DNA of 64,000 bases from Sandaracinaceae bacterium. GTDB lineage: Bacteria > Myxococcota_A > Polyangia > Polyangiales > Houyiibacteriaceae. Below, piece by piece: positions 41,846 to 49,611 of this stretch. A program made the position numbers and the translations under genes. The stretch is from contig JACKEI010000005.1 of the NCBI GenBank assembly GCA_020633075.1, forward strand, positions 124,001 to 188,000, given 5' to 3'. The notes beneath the pieces were generated by a model. It did not search any database. It saw only the letters and a program-made list of their open reading frames with translations, and was not told the DNA's origin. The number at the start of each line of letters is the position of its first letter. The first letter of the stretch is position 1.

Positions 41846-42724
41846 ATGGTGCCAGTGACCCACGAACTCCCCCCCCTCACCGCGCGCTTTCGCCGCGTGG
41901 AATCCATCTCCCCCATGGAGCTGCAGCAGATGCACGCGCTCTTCTCCCGCTTCTACGAGAACGCGGATCTGAAGAAGTTCCTGGAGGACCTCTCGGAGAA
42001 GTCCGGCGTCATCCTGGTGCGCGAGAAGACCGAGGCGGCGACCATCCGCGGCTTCAGCACGGTCAAGCAGGTGGAGCTCGACGACGACGGGCGACGCGCG
42101 ATCGGCGTCTTCAGCGGCGACACCATCCTGCACCCGGACTACTGGGGCGACCGCGCGCTGAAGGACGGCTTCGTGCGCTACATGCTGTCGGTCAAGGCGC
42201 GCATGCCGCGCACGCCCATCTACTGGCTGCTGATCTCGAAGGGCTACAAGACCTACCTGCTCCTGGCGAACAACTTCGTCACGTTCTACCCGCGCCCGGA
42301 CAAGGTGCAGGACAGGCGGCTTGCGTCCATCGTGGATCAGTACTGTCGGCAGCTCTTCCCGCGCGCCTACGACGCCACGAAGGGCGTGCTGGACTTCGGC
42401 GAGGGCTCGCAGTGTTTGAAGGACCCCGTCGCGCCGATCACCGAAGAGCTACGGGCCAGTAACCCCACCATCGCGTTCTTCGAGCAGAAGAACCCCGAGT
42501 GGCACCGGGGCGTCGAGCTGCCCTGCGTGGGCGAGGTCTCGCTCAACCTGCTGTGGCCCTACCTCGCCAAGGAGTCGGCGCGCTTCCGGAGCTCCGCCCC
42601 GCCGCCTGGTCCGCTGCACAGCGAGCTCGCGGGCGAGCGCATGCCGTCGCTGGCGGACCTCGCCCGGCAGCTCACCGAGAGCGGTCAGACCACGCTCTCG
42701 AGCGGACCCGGGGACCACGCATGA
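41846..42724 (+). CDS. GNAT-like protein, first gene of the GH3 cluster (292 aa)
   Basis: ATG 41846 has GGAAGG 4 nt upstream; earlier TTG/ATG codons at 41810/41813 lie in repeat DNA. No leader. The central part (SGVILVREKTEAATIRGFSTV, AIGVFSGDTILHPDYWGDRALKDGF, IYWLLISKGYKTYLLLANNFVTFYPRP) has the strand-helix order of a GNAT acyltransferase, but the acyl-CoA P-loop (Q/R-x-x-G-x-G/A) is not obvious, so the assignment is tentative. The C-terminus is helical and Pro-rich. The stop overlaps the GH3 start by 4 nt. Role in the cluster is unknown; acyl or aminoacyl transfer is a guess. Confidence 0.6.
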   Translation: MVPVTHELPPLTARFRRVESISPMELQQMHALFSRFYENADLKKFLEDLSEKSGVILVREKTEAATIRGFSTVKQVELDDDGRRAIGVFSGDTILHPDYWGDRALKDGFVRYMLSVKARMPRTPIYWLLISKGYKTYLLLANNFVTFYPRPDKVQDRRLASIVDQYCRQLFPRAYDATKGVLDFGEGSQCLKDPVAPITEELRASNPTIAFFEQKNPEWHRGVELPCVGEVSLNLLWPYLAKESARFRSSAPPPGPLHSELAGERMPSLADLARQLTESGQTTLSSGPGDHA

Positions 42725-44373
42725 AGCAGCACCTGCGACCGCTCGCGCATCAAGCGGCGCGGGCTGTGTGTGCTTTCGGGGCGCGCCGCTTCGACGCCGC
42801 GCTCGGGGACGTGGAGGGGACGCAGCGCGCGACCCTCGCCAGGCAGCTGGAGCGCTACACGGGCTCCGCGCAGGCACGCGCCCTGGGCTTGCGCCCCGGA
42901 CTCTCGGCGGAGGCGTTCCGGGGCCGCCTGGCCGAGCAGAGCTGGGGCGACGTGGAGGAGCTGGTGCGGCGGCAGCGAGCGGGCGAGGCGCAGGTGCTCA
43001 CGGGAGAAGCCTGCGCGCGCTACCAGCCCACCAGCGGGTCCAGCTCCAAGGTGAAGTGGGTGCCGTACACCCCGGGCTTCCTGGCGGACCTGGACGCGGC
43101 CGTCACGCCGTGGGTCGCCGACCTGTATCGGACGGTGCCGGGCCTGCGCACGGGTCAGCACTACTGGTCGCTCTCGTGGATTCCCACCGAGCTGCGCGCC
43201 GACACGCCCGACAACATCAACGACGACACGCAGCTGCTGTCGTGGGAGAAGCGCGCCGCGGCCGCGCTGATGGCGCCCGTGCCGCGCTGGGTGGCCTACG
43301 CGCGCTCGTCGGAGGACTCGCTCTTCGCGACCCTGGCCTTCTTGCTGGCCGCACGTGACCTGTCGCTGGTGTCGGTGTGGAGCCCGACGTTCGCGCTCAA
43401 CCTCTTCGAGGGCCTCGAGCTGCACCGCCACGAGCTGGCCGACACCCTGGTCCGTGGCCGCTGGCAGCGACCTGGCATGCCCGGCGCGGCCCCCTGTTGC
43501 CCAGACGCTGCGGGCATCTTGCGGCGCGCTCGTGGGCCCGTGAGCCCCGAGCTCATGCGCGCGCTGTGGCCACAGCTGGCGCTGGTCAGCGCCTGGGACA
43601 CGTCGTCGTCGGCGCGCTGGGCGGACCGGCTGCGCGCGCTCGCGCCGCACGCGCACTTCCAGGGCAAGGGCCTGTGGGCCACCGAGGGCGTGGTCACCAT
43701 CCCCTACCGCGGCCAGCACGTGCTGGCGTCGCGCAGCCACTTCTACGAGTTCGTGGACCTGCAGACCGAGCGCACCCACTTCGCGTGGGAGCTGCGCGAG
43801 GGGCAAGAGGTGCGCCCCCTGCTGACCACCGGGGGCGGCCTGCTGCGCTACGCGCTGCGCGACCGGCTGCGCGTGGGCCCCGCGCTGGGAACCACCCCCA
43901 CCCTCTCGTTCGTGGGGCGCATGGACGACACGGACATGGTGGGCGAGAAGCTCAGCCCCGACGCCGCAGAGCGGGCGCTGCGCATGCTGGACAGCGTGGG
44001 CGAGTGCGCGCCCGTGTCGCTCATCCCCGTCCCCGGCGGGCTCGACGAGACGCGCGAGCGCCCCTGCTACGTGGCGCTGTGCGAAGGCAAGAGCAACCCG
44101 GACCGGGACAGCGCGCGCGGGCAGCAGCTGGAGCGCAGCCTGCGCGAGTTCTTCCACTACGAGCTCGCGCGTGATCTCGGGCAGCTGGCCGAGGCGCGGG
44201 TGGTGACCACCCCCAACGCCCGTGCGCTCTACCAAGAGCTGGGCGTCCTGCGCGGCATGGTCCAAGGCAACATCAAGGTCGAGCCCCTGTCGGCCTGCAT
44301 GGAGGGCGCGGCTGCAGAGCACCTGCGCCAAGTGGCGCGCCCCGGCGCGAGAGGAGTCGAGTCATGGACGTAA
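42721..44373 (+). CDS. GH3-family acyl-acid amido synthetase
   Basis: 550 aa, as in plant and bacterial GH3 proteins. All three adenylation motifs of the family are visible: YQPTSGSSSKVKWVPYT (residues about 101-117, ATP loop), ATEGVVTIPYRG (about 320-331) and FVGRMDDTDMVGEKLSP (about 397-413, hinge). The ANL-like enzyme adenylates a carboxylic acid and joins it to an amine, typically an amino acid. No leader or carrier protein is present. It overlaps the upstream gene by 4 nt and the downstream gene by 10 nt, so it is the core enzyme of a tightly coupled four-gene unit. Substrates cannot be predicted. Confidence 0.9.
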   Translation: MKQHLRPLAHQAARAVCAFGARRFDAALGDVEGTQRATLARQLERYTGSAQARALGLRPGLSAEAFRGRLAEQSWGDVEELVRRQRAGEAQVLTGEACARYQPTSGSSSKVKWVPYTPGFLADLDAAVTPWVADLYRTVPGLRTGQHYWSLSWIPTELRADTPDNINDDTQLLSWEKRAAAALMAPVPRWVAYARSSEDSLFATLAFLLAARDLSLVSVWSPTFALNLFEGLELHRHELADTLVRGRWQRPGMPGAAPCCPDAAGILRRARGPVSPELMRALWPQLALVSAWDTSSSARWADRLRALAPHAHFQGKGLWATEGVVTIPYRGQHVLASRSHFYEFVDLQTERTHFAWELREGQEVRPLLTTGGGLLRYALRDRLRVGPALGTTPTLSFVGRMDDTDMVGEKLSPDAAERALRMLDSVGECAPVSLIPVPGGLDETRERPCYVALCEGKSNPDRDSARGQQLERSLREFFHYELARDLGQLAEARVVTTPNARALYQELGVLRGMVQGNIKVEPLSACMEGAAAEHLRQVARPGARGVESWT

Positions 44374-45545
44374 CGCAATTTGTGGCGCAGTTCCCGAACG
44401 TGCGGGTCGCCACGCACGCAGACAACGCCACCATCCTGGAGCTCTACCGTCGGTTGAGCATGCAAGGTGGCGCCTTCAACATTCAGTTCGTGAAGGACCC
44501 GGACTACTTCCGCTTCCTGCGCTACGAGGGGCCCGAGCACTACGTGCTGCTCATCGAGAGCCCCGACGGGGTCGCCGAGGGCATGGCCACGCTGGTGATG
44601 CGCCCCGGCTACGTGGGCGACGCCGTGGAGTGGGTCGGTCACTGGTCGGACCTGCGCTTCATCCGCGGACGCGACCGGCGCTCCACCTTCGACTGGAAGG
44701 TGTTCATGGCGGCCGTCTGCGAGCGCGGCCACGAGGTCGAGGGCTGGCACGGCTGCAAGCACTGGCTGGGGTCGTTCGTGATGGCCAACGAGCGCGCGCG
44801 CGCCGCCTTCACCGCGCAGGACACGCCCTTCGACATCACCTCCGTGGCGTCCTACCAGATGGTGAACCTGCTCGCGCACCGCCCCTTCGGGCGCAACAAG
44901 CTGCGGCAGCTGCGCCGCGGCAGCGCCGTCAACGTGCGCAAGGCGAACACGCAAGACATCGAGCGGCTGCGCGCGTTCCTGGACGCGCAGAGCCGACAGC
45001 GGGCGCTGGGCTACGTCTACCAGGGCGAGCACGACGAGCTCACCCGTCGGTTGCAGAGCTGGGACGACTTCAGCATCGAGAGCTTCTACCTGGCCGAGGA
45101 TGACGACGGAACGCTGCTGGGCTGCTTCGCGCCCTGGGACCTCTCCCCCGGCAGGCGCATCGTCGTGGACGACTTCCCGACCTCGATGCGCGTCGCGGCC
45201 AGCGTCGCGCGCGGCCTCGGCAAGGCCGTGCCGCGGCCCGGGGACGAGCTGCGCATCCTCTATCTCACCACGCAGGAGATCGACCACACGCTGGGGGCGG
45301 GCGACCGGCGCGCCGTCTTCGCCGCGCTGCTCGAGGGCCTCTACAGCGACCCGCGTGTGGGCGAGTACCACATGGTCGCGATGACCGACTACGACCGGGA
45401 GACGCTGCTGGACGTCGTGGACCCGGCCTACTTCACGCAGAAGACACCGACCCTGCTCTACGCCATGACGGCGCAGGGGGCGACGGTGCCCGTCAACGAG
45501 GCGCGCCTGCGGGTGCATGCGGGACACGAGATGTGCCTGACCTGA
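44364..45545 (+). CDS. Tandem GNAT-like acyltransferase, 393 aa
   Basis: GAGGAG lies 7 nt before the ATG at 44364. Residues about 10-160 form one GNAT-like unit (VRVATHADNATILELYRRLSM, VLLIESPDGVAEGMATLVM, WSDLRFIRGRDRR, KVFMAAVCERGHEVEG) and residues about 195-380 a second (VNVRKANTQDIERLRAFLDA, FYLAEDDDGTLLGCFAPWDL, LRILYLTTQEI, AVFAALLEGLYSDPRVGEYHMV). The 'L-x-L-R-F' strand and following helix fit the acetyl-CoA site in the first half. Tandem GNAT proteins transfer acyl groups to amines. Third gene of the GH3 cluster, overlapping both neighbours. Confidence 0.75.
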   Translation: MDVTQFVAQFPNVRVATHADNATILELYRRLSMQGGAFNIQFVKDPDYFRFLRYEGPEHYVLLIESPDGVAEGMATLVMRPGYVGDAVEWVGHWSDLRFIRGRDRRSTFDWKVFMAAVCERGHEVEGWHGCKHWLGSFVMANERARAAFTAQDTPFDITSVASYQMVNLLAHRPFGRNKLRQLRRGSAVNVRKANTQDIERLRAFLDAQSRQRALGYVYQGEHDELTRRLQSWDDFSIESFYLAEDDDGTLLGCFAPWDLSPGRRIVVDDFPTSMRVAASVARGLGKAVPRPGDELRILYLTTQEIDHTLGAGDRRAVFAALLEGLYSDPRVGEYHMVAMTDYDRETLLDVVDPAYFTQKTPTLLYAMTAQGATVPVNEARLRVHAGHEMCLT

Positions 45546-46969
45546 TCCCCCTCAATCGCTCGGAGCGCGCGTACGCCGCCCTCGAGGGCGTGGCCGGCTC
45601 GGTCACGCAGGTCTACGAGATGACCTTCGACCGCCGCCTCGATCCAGCCGTCGTGCGCGCTGCGGCGCGCGCGCTGGTGGCCGCCTACCCGCGGACCCGC
45701 ATGCGCCTCGCGGTCGGCGCGTTCAGCACGCGCCTCGGGCTCATGGACAACGACGACCCGCTGCTGGAGCCCCTCTTCGACGAGGCCTTCCGCGTCGTCG
45801 ACGGCGTGGCGGGTGACGAGGAGAGGCTGGCCGCGTACCGCAACGCGCTCTTGTCGGAGAGCTTCTCGCTGGGCCGCAGCCTGCCCGTTCGAGTGCGCCT
45901 CGCGCAGGACGAGCGCGGCTCCACGCTGTTCTTCATCGTGCACCACCTGGTGTGCGACGGGCGTGGGATGATTCAGATGATCGACGAGCTGCTGGGCGCG
46001 CTCGCTGGGAAGCCCATCACGCCCGTGACCGTGGACGCGCTCGAGATGCGCCGCGCGCTCTGGCCCAAGGGCTGGGCGCGGAAGCTGCGCGCGGCCTTCT
46101 TGGACTGGCGCCGGCTCCGTGCGGCGCGGCGCGTCGCGCGCAGCCGGACGCTGGTGGACCCGCTCCGCCCGCTGCCTGCCTTCACGGCCCCGCGCGTGGT
46201 GCGGCACACGCTGGGGCTGCCGGTGACGCAGCTGGTGGCCACCGCGCGCGCGCACGGCACCAGCCTGACCGCGCTGACGCTGGCGGCGCTGACCATGGTG
46301 TTGGCGCGCCGTGAGGGAGCTGCGAGCGACGGGACGCGTGAGGTGGCCACACGCATCTCGGTGGACCTGCGCCCCTTCTTCGACCCGCCCCAGCCCAACG
46401 CCTTCGGCAACTTCGTGGCCAGCTTCATGGTGCGCTGCGTGCGCTTCGATCAGCTCGCGCCGCTCATCGCCGACATCGCCGCTCAGCTCAAGGAAGGCAC
46501 GCGCCGGTTTCGGGACCACGAGCGCGGCTTCGGGCTGCTGATGGACGAGCTGAGCACGTGGATTGGGCTCCGGCTGTATGGCCTGGCCGCGCGCCGCCTG
46601 AAGACGCGCGGGAAGCTCACGCCGATGAGCGCGCACTACTCCACCGTGGGGAGCGTGGACCACCTGCTGCGGCACGACGTGGGGCTGGTGGACATGGCCG
46701 GCTACGCGCCGAACACGGGGCTCTTCGTGACCAGCATGGGCTTCCGCGATCAGCTGCGCATGGCGCTGATCTACCCCACGGGCGGGCTCTCGGCCGAGCA
46801 GGCCTGCCAGCTGGCGCGGGACCTCGAGGAGACCCTCGCGCGCATGAGCGAGGCCCAGCCTGTGGGTGACCGGCAGGGTGAGCGCGCGGAGGCGCCCGCA
46901 CGCGAGGTGCGGGGCCTCACCGCGACGAACACCGGCAGACTCCCCGCAGGCTCGCTCGCCCCAGGGTGA
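45533..46969 (+). CDS. Condensation-like acyltransferase with HHxxxDG motif
   Basis: 478 aa from GTG 45533, which overlaps the previous stop by 13 nt. Residues 137-143 are HHLVCDG, the catalytic motif of the chloramphenicol-acetyltransferase-like superfamily (NRPS condensation, PapA, wax ester synthase). The family plan is followed: LNRSERAYAALEGV at the start, LPVRVRLAQDERGSTLFFIVHH, TRISVDLRPFFDPPQPNAFGNFVASF in the place of the second-subdomain bridge, and LFVTSMGFRDQLRMALIYPTGGLS at the end. It would transfer an acyl group to a hydroxyl or amine. Last gene of the GH3 cluster. Confidence 0.85.
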   Translation: MPDLIPLNRSERAYAALEGVAGSVTQVYEMTFDRRLDPAVVRAAARALVAAYPRTRMRLAVGAFSTRLGLMDNDDPLLEPLFDEAFRVVDGVAGDEERLAAYRNALLSESFSLGRSLPVRVRLAQDERGSTLFFIVHHLVCDGRGMIQMIDELLGALAGKPITPVTVDALEMRRALWPKGWARKLRAAFLDWRRLRAARRVARSRTLVDPLRPLPAFTAPRVVRHTLGLPVTQLVATARAHGTSLTALTLAALTMVLARREGAASDGTREVATRISVDLRPFFDPPQPNAFGNFVASFMVRCVRFDQLAPLIADIAAQLKEGTRRFRDHERGFGLLMDELSTWIGLRLYGLAARRLKTRGKLTPMSAHYSTVGSVDHLLRHDVGLVDMAGYAPNTGLFVTSMGFRDQLRMALIYPTGGLSAEQACQLARDLEETLARMSEAQPVGDRQGERAEAPAREVRGLTATNTGRLPAGSLAPG

Positions 46970-46991
46970 GGCGCCGGAGGTGCCGTGAGCG

Positions 46992-48155
46992 CTACAGCCA
47001 GCCCTGCAGCTGCACCACGGCGCTGTGTGCTGGCTGCGTGGACGTGGAGTTGGCGCCCACGTCGCTGAACGCGTAGCGGAGCATGAGCTTCGCGCGGTTG
47101 CCCAAGCCGTAGATCGCCACCAAGCCCTCCAGCACCCGCACCGCGTTGTCCGCTGCGTCGATGTCTGGATCCAGCACGGAGGCGCGGAAGCCGAGCTGCA
47201 GGCGGTTGGGTACCACGGTCACGCCGATCTGAGCGTACGCGCCGCGACGCTGGACGGTCCGCAGCTGCAGCCACCCCGCGTAGGCCTCGGCGAGCACCAT
47301 GACGGGTCCCGAGACCAGCATGGCGTCACCGCCCACCACCGCGTCGCCTCTCGACAGGAGGTCCACGTAGGAGGTGCCCGCTACCGAGAAGCGCGTCTCG
47401 GACTGCGCGTCGAGGGTCTGCGTGTTGTCGAAGCGCACGTCACCGAGAGGCATCACCTCGAGGCGCGTGACCAGCGTCAGCCCGGCGTTGTCGTTGGTGG
47501 GCACGTTGATGCCGTTGCCGTTGACCAGCGCCGTGTAGTACGCGAGGCGGCCCCCCAAGAAGGAGCCGTGCACCATGCCGCCCACGTCGCGCCCCTCCCG
47601 GAACGCCACGGACGCGACGGAGAAGTCCGGAAAGAGCAGCACCGGAATGGGCGTCATGAACGCGCGGGACGCGGGTGTGATGAACTGACCTGCGGTGAGG
47701 ATGAACGCGTCGTGGAGCGTGAGGGTGACCTCGGCGTCGAGGACGCGCGCGTTGGCGCCGGCGAGCTCCGTCTGCACGAACGCCCCGAGCAGGCCGTCGA
47801 AGAAGCGCCCACGGACGCTGGGGCGGAGCAGGCTCAGCTGGAAGCCCGACGTGTGCGCTCCGTCGTCGTGCGTGTTGGTGTAGCGCAGCTCGCCGAGCAG
47901 CCGGAACACGACGGAGTGCTCACCGGAGGTGACGCGCAGGCCGTCCCGGAGCTCCACGCGGGCGCCGGGGTCGAGCGGGGGCTCGGGCTCGGGCGCGGGG
48001 GACGGGTCAGGAGCGGAGGACGGGTCAGGAGCGGAGGACGGGATGGGCTCGGCAGACGGGATGGGCGCTTGCGCTGCGAGCGGCACGGTCCAGGTGCTGA
48101 GGGTCAGTAGGACCAAGAGCGCGGCGAGGCGCTGCGGACGGGCGAGGTGCGGCAT
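46992..48155 (-). CDS. Outer-membrane porin-like beta-barrel, 387 aa
   Basis: The ATG at 48155 begins a signal peptide (RLAALLVLLTLSTWTVPLAAQ); the frame upstream of it is not leader-like. A short Pro/Ser/Asp linker follows (residues about 32-58), then amphipathic strands throughout: VVFRLLGELRYTNTHDDG, GFQLSLLRPSVRGRFFDG, LGAFVQTELAGANARVLDAEV, FILTAGQFITPASRAFM and the terminal HSAVVQLQGWL. The plan matches phosphate-selective porins O and P (OprO/P-like), in which the segment GQFITPASR is typical. Solute unknown. Convergent with the GH3 cluster, 22 bp apart. Confidence 0.85.
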   Translation of the reverse strand: MPHLARPQRLAALLVLLTLSTWTVPLAAQAPIPSAEPIPSSAPDPSSAPDPSPAPEPEPPLDPGARVELRDGLRVTSGEHSVVFRLLGELRYTNTHDDGAHTSGFQLSLLRPSVRGRFFDGLLGAFVQTELAGANARVLDAEVTLTLHDAFILTAGQFITPASRAFMTPIPVLLFPDFSVASVAFREGRDVGGMVHGSFLGGRLAYYTALVNGNGINVPTNDNAGLTLVTRLEVMPLGDVRFDNTQTLDAQSETRFSVAGTSYVDLLSRGDAVVGGDAMLVSGPVMVLAEAYAGWLQLRTVQRRGAYAQIGVTVVPNRLQLGFRASVLDPDIDAADNAVRVLEGLVAIYGLGNRAKLMLRYAFSDVGANSTSTQPAHSAVVQLQGWL

Positions 48156-48287
48156 GTCGAGCCCCGCGCAAAGCAAGGGGCGGGCCAGCTGGAGAGCGCT
48201 TGAAACAAGGGGCGCTGCGCGGGGTGCCGCTGGGGCGCGGGTCAAAACGACCAGGCCCGATGGCGGGTGGGTCAGACCGACACGGGG

Positions 48288-49094
48288 TTAGTCGGAGTCG
48301 GTGGCGGTGGCGGTGGCGGTGGCGGTGGCGGTGGCGGAGTCGGAGTCGGAGTCGGAGTCAGAGTCAGAGTCAGAGTCAGAGTCAGAGTCAGAGTCAGAGT
48401 CAGAGTCGGTGGCGGAGTCGGAGTCGGAGTCGGAGTCGGAGTCGGTGGCGGTGGCGGTGGCGGTGGCGGTGGCGGAGTCGGGGGCGGCGTTGGTGGCTTG
48501 GGGGCGGGTGGCTCCGGGGCGGGGGTCTGCTTCCGCGATGCGCTCGCGCAGGTACTGGTACAGCGCGCGGCGCTTGGCGGACGCGCTCTTGCCCTTGCTG
48601 GCGTGGCCTTCGACGTCAGCGCCCTCCTTGCTGGCGGCCCGCACCATCTGGCGCAGCGGCTGGCGCTCCGCCGTGGGGTAGGCGCTCAGGAACTCCTCGC
48701 AGGCGGCGTCGCCGTGCTCGGGGTCCATCAGGCGGTCGCGCCAGCGCTCGATGAGGCGGGCTCGCGCGAGCGACACGGGGCTGGACGGGTCCAGCAGGCC
48801 GGCCGCGTGGGTGAGCGCCTCGGCGTCGAAGTTGCGCAGCTGCCGCGCCACGAAGCGCCGCTGACGCACGCGCGCACCGCGGCTGGCCTGGGAGAGCTCG
48901 TAGAGAGCCTGCTCCAGCGCCTCCGGGAGCTCCAGCTTGGCGCGTACGGCGGGGCTCAACGCCGCGAGGGCCAGGCCCAGGTCGGCGAGCTCGGCGGTGA
49001 CTTCGTGCTCCTTGTTGCGCTTCGCGCCGCGCGAGGGGACGCCCTCGTAGGGATCGGGGGCTTCGGGGTCGGTCGAGTGCATGCGGCGCGCCAT
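48288..49094 (-). CDS. darP: DarP/YjgA (DUF615) ribosome-associated protein with repeat-coded tail
   Basis: 268 aa. Residues about 15-190 match DUF615: SRGAKRNKEHEVTAELADLGLALAALSPA, KLELPEALEQALYELSQASRGARVRQRRFVARQLRN and ALYQYLRERIAEA. In gammaproteobacteria DarP helps late assembly of the 50S subunit. The family is usually about 170-185 aa; here about 63 residues made only of Ala-Thr and Asp-Ser dipeptides follow, written by hexanucleotide repeats up to the stop. A GAGGAG site lies 6 nt before the ATG. The gene lies 10 bp behind the rhodanese lipoprotein gene. Confidence 0.8.
   Translation of the reverse strand: MARRMHSTDPEAPDPYEGVPSRGAKRNKEHEVTAELADLGLALAALSPAVRAKLELPEALEQALYELSQASRGARVRQRRFVARQLRNFDAEALTHAAGLLDPSSPVSLARARLIERWRDRLMDPEHGDAACEEFLSAYPTAERQPLRQMVRAASKEGADVEGHASKGKSASAKRRALYQYLRERIAEADPRPGATRPQATNAAPDSATATATATATDSDSDSDSDSATDSDSDSDSDSDSDSDSDSDSDSDSATATATATATATDSD
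48291..48480. repeat. Hexanucleotide microsatellite coding the DarP tail
   Basis: About 31 in-frame 6-bp units: GGTGGC runs at both ends (coding Ala-Thr on the minus strand) around GGAGTC and AGAGTC runs (coding Asp-Ser). Units differ by single bases in blocks, which points to recent expansion by slippage. Since units are multiples of three, gains and losses change tail length without a frameshift. Confidence 0.95.
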
Positions 49095-49104
49095 GGTGTT
49101 CTCC

Positions 49105-49533
49105 TCAGAGGTCCCAGTTGCGGCGCGCGCCCATCACGAAGGCGCGGTAGCCCGCAGCGCGCAGCCGCGCAGCGGCGCGGGGGCTGGCGCCGCCGCCGTT
49201 GCAGTAGACGACGATGTCCCGGTCGCGGGGCAGCTCGCCCATGCGCTCGCTGAGCTCACCCATGGGGATGTGCGTGCGCCCCTCGATGAAGGACTGCTCG
49301 GCGCGCGCCGGAGGGGTGACGTCCAGCAGCACGGCCCCGGCGGCCACCATCGCCCGCGCCTCCGCGCCCGTCACGCGTGGGGCGTCGGGCAGCGCCTCGC
49401 CACCCGCGCTGGGCTCCTGCTCCGACTCGCTCGGGTCGGACCCGCCGCAGCCCAGCGCGACACACGCCAGCAACGCCGCCAACATCAGGAATGAAGTGCC
49501 TCGCCCGCGCGAGCCTTGCTGAGTCATCGTCAT
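49105..49533 (-). CDS. Rhodanese-domain lipoprotein
   Basis: 142 aa from the ATG at 49533 (or 49527). The leader ends VALGC (Cys29). A short acidic linker is followed by a compact rhodanese domain: RVTGAEARAMVAAGAVLLDVTP, FIEGRTHIPMGELSERMGELPRDRDIVVYCNGGGASPRAAARLRAAGY, with the active-site Cys in VVYCNGGGAS. It probably handles sulfane sulfur or acts as a thiol-based switch in the periplasm. Divergent from the LLM oxidoreductase (78 bp apart), followed by darP 10 bp downstream. Confidence 0.9.
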   Translation of the reverse strand: MTMTQQGSRGRGTSFLMLAALLACVALGCGGSDPSESEQEPSAGGEALPDAPRVTGAEARAMVAAGAVLLDVTPPARAEQSFIEGRTHIPMGELSERMGELPRDRDIVVYCNGGGASPRAAARLRAAGYRAFVMGARRNWDL

Positions 49534-49611
49534 GGCCCCCAGTGTCCCCCACCCGGCGCGCAAGTCCAGTGAGCGTTGCGCGCGGCCCATTCGAGCCTAT
49601 ACAAGGACCCC

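Noticed and set aside
42685..44331. Minus-strand frame opposite the GH3 gene
   Set aside because: Antisense shadow without leader, motif or ribosome site.
46970..46991. Hairpin GGCGCC/GGTGCC between convergent genes
   Set aside because: Only six pairs including a G-T pair and a 3-nt loop; too weak to report as a terminator.
48291..48480. Repeat array considered as a CRISPR
   Set aside because: Units are 6 bp, contiguous and without spacers; it is a microsatellite.
48267..49253. Long plus-strand frame with poly-Gly/Val start over the hexamer repeat
   Set aside because: It is the mirror of the darP gene; the repeat keeps all frames open. DUF615 similarity is on the minus strand only.
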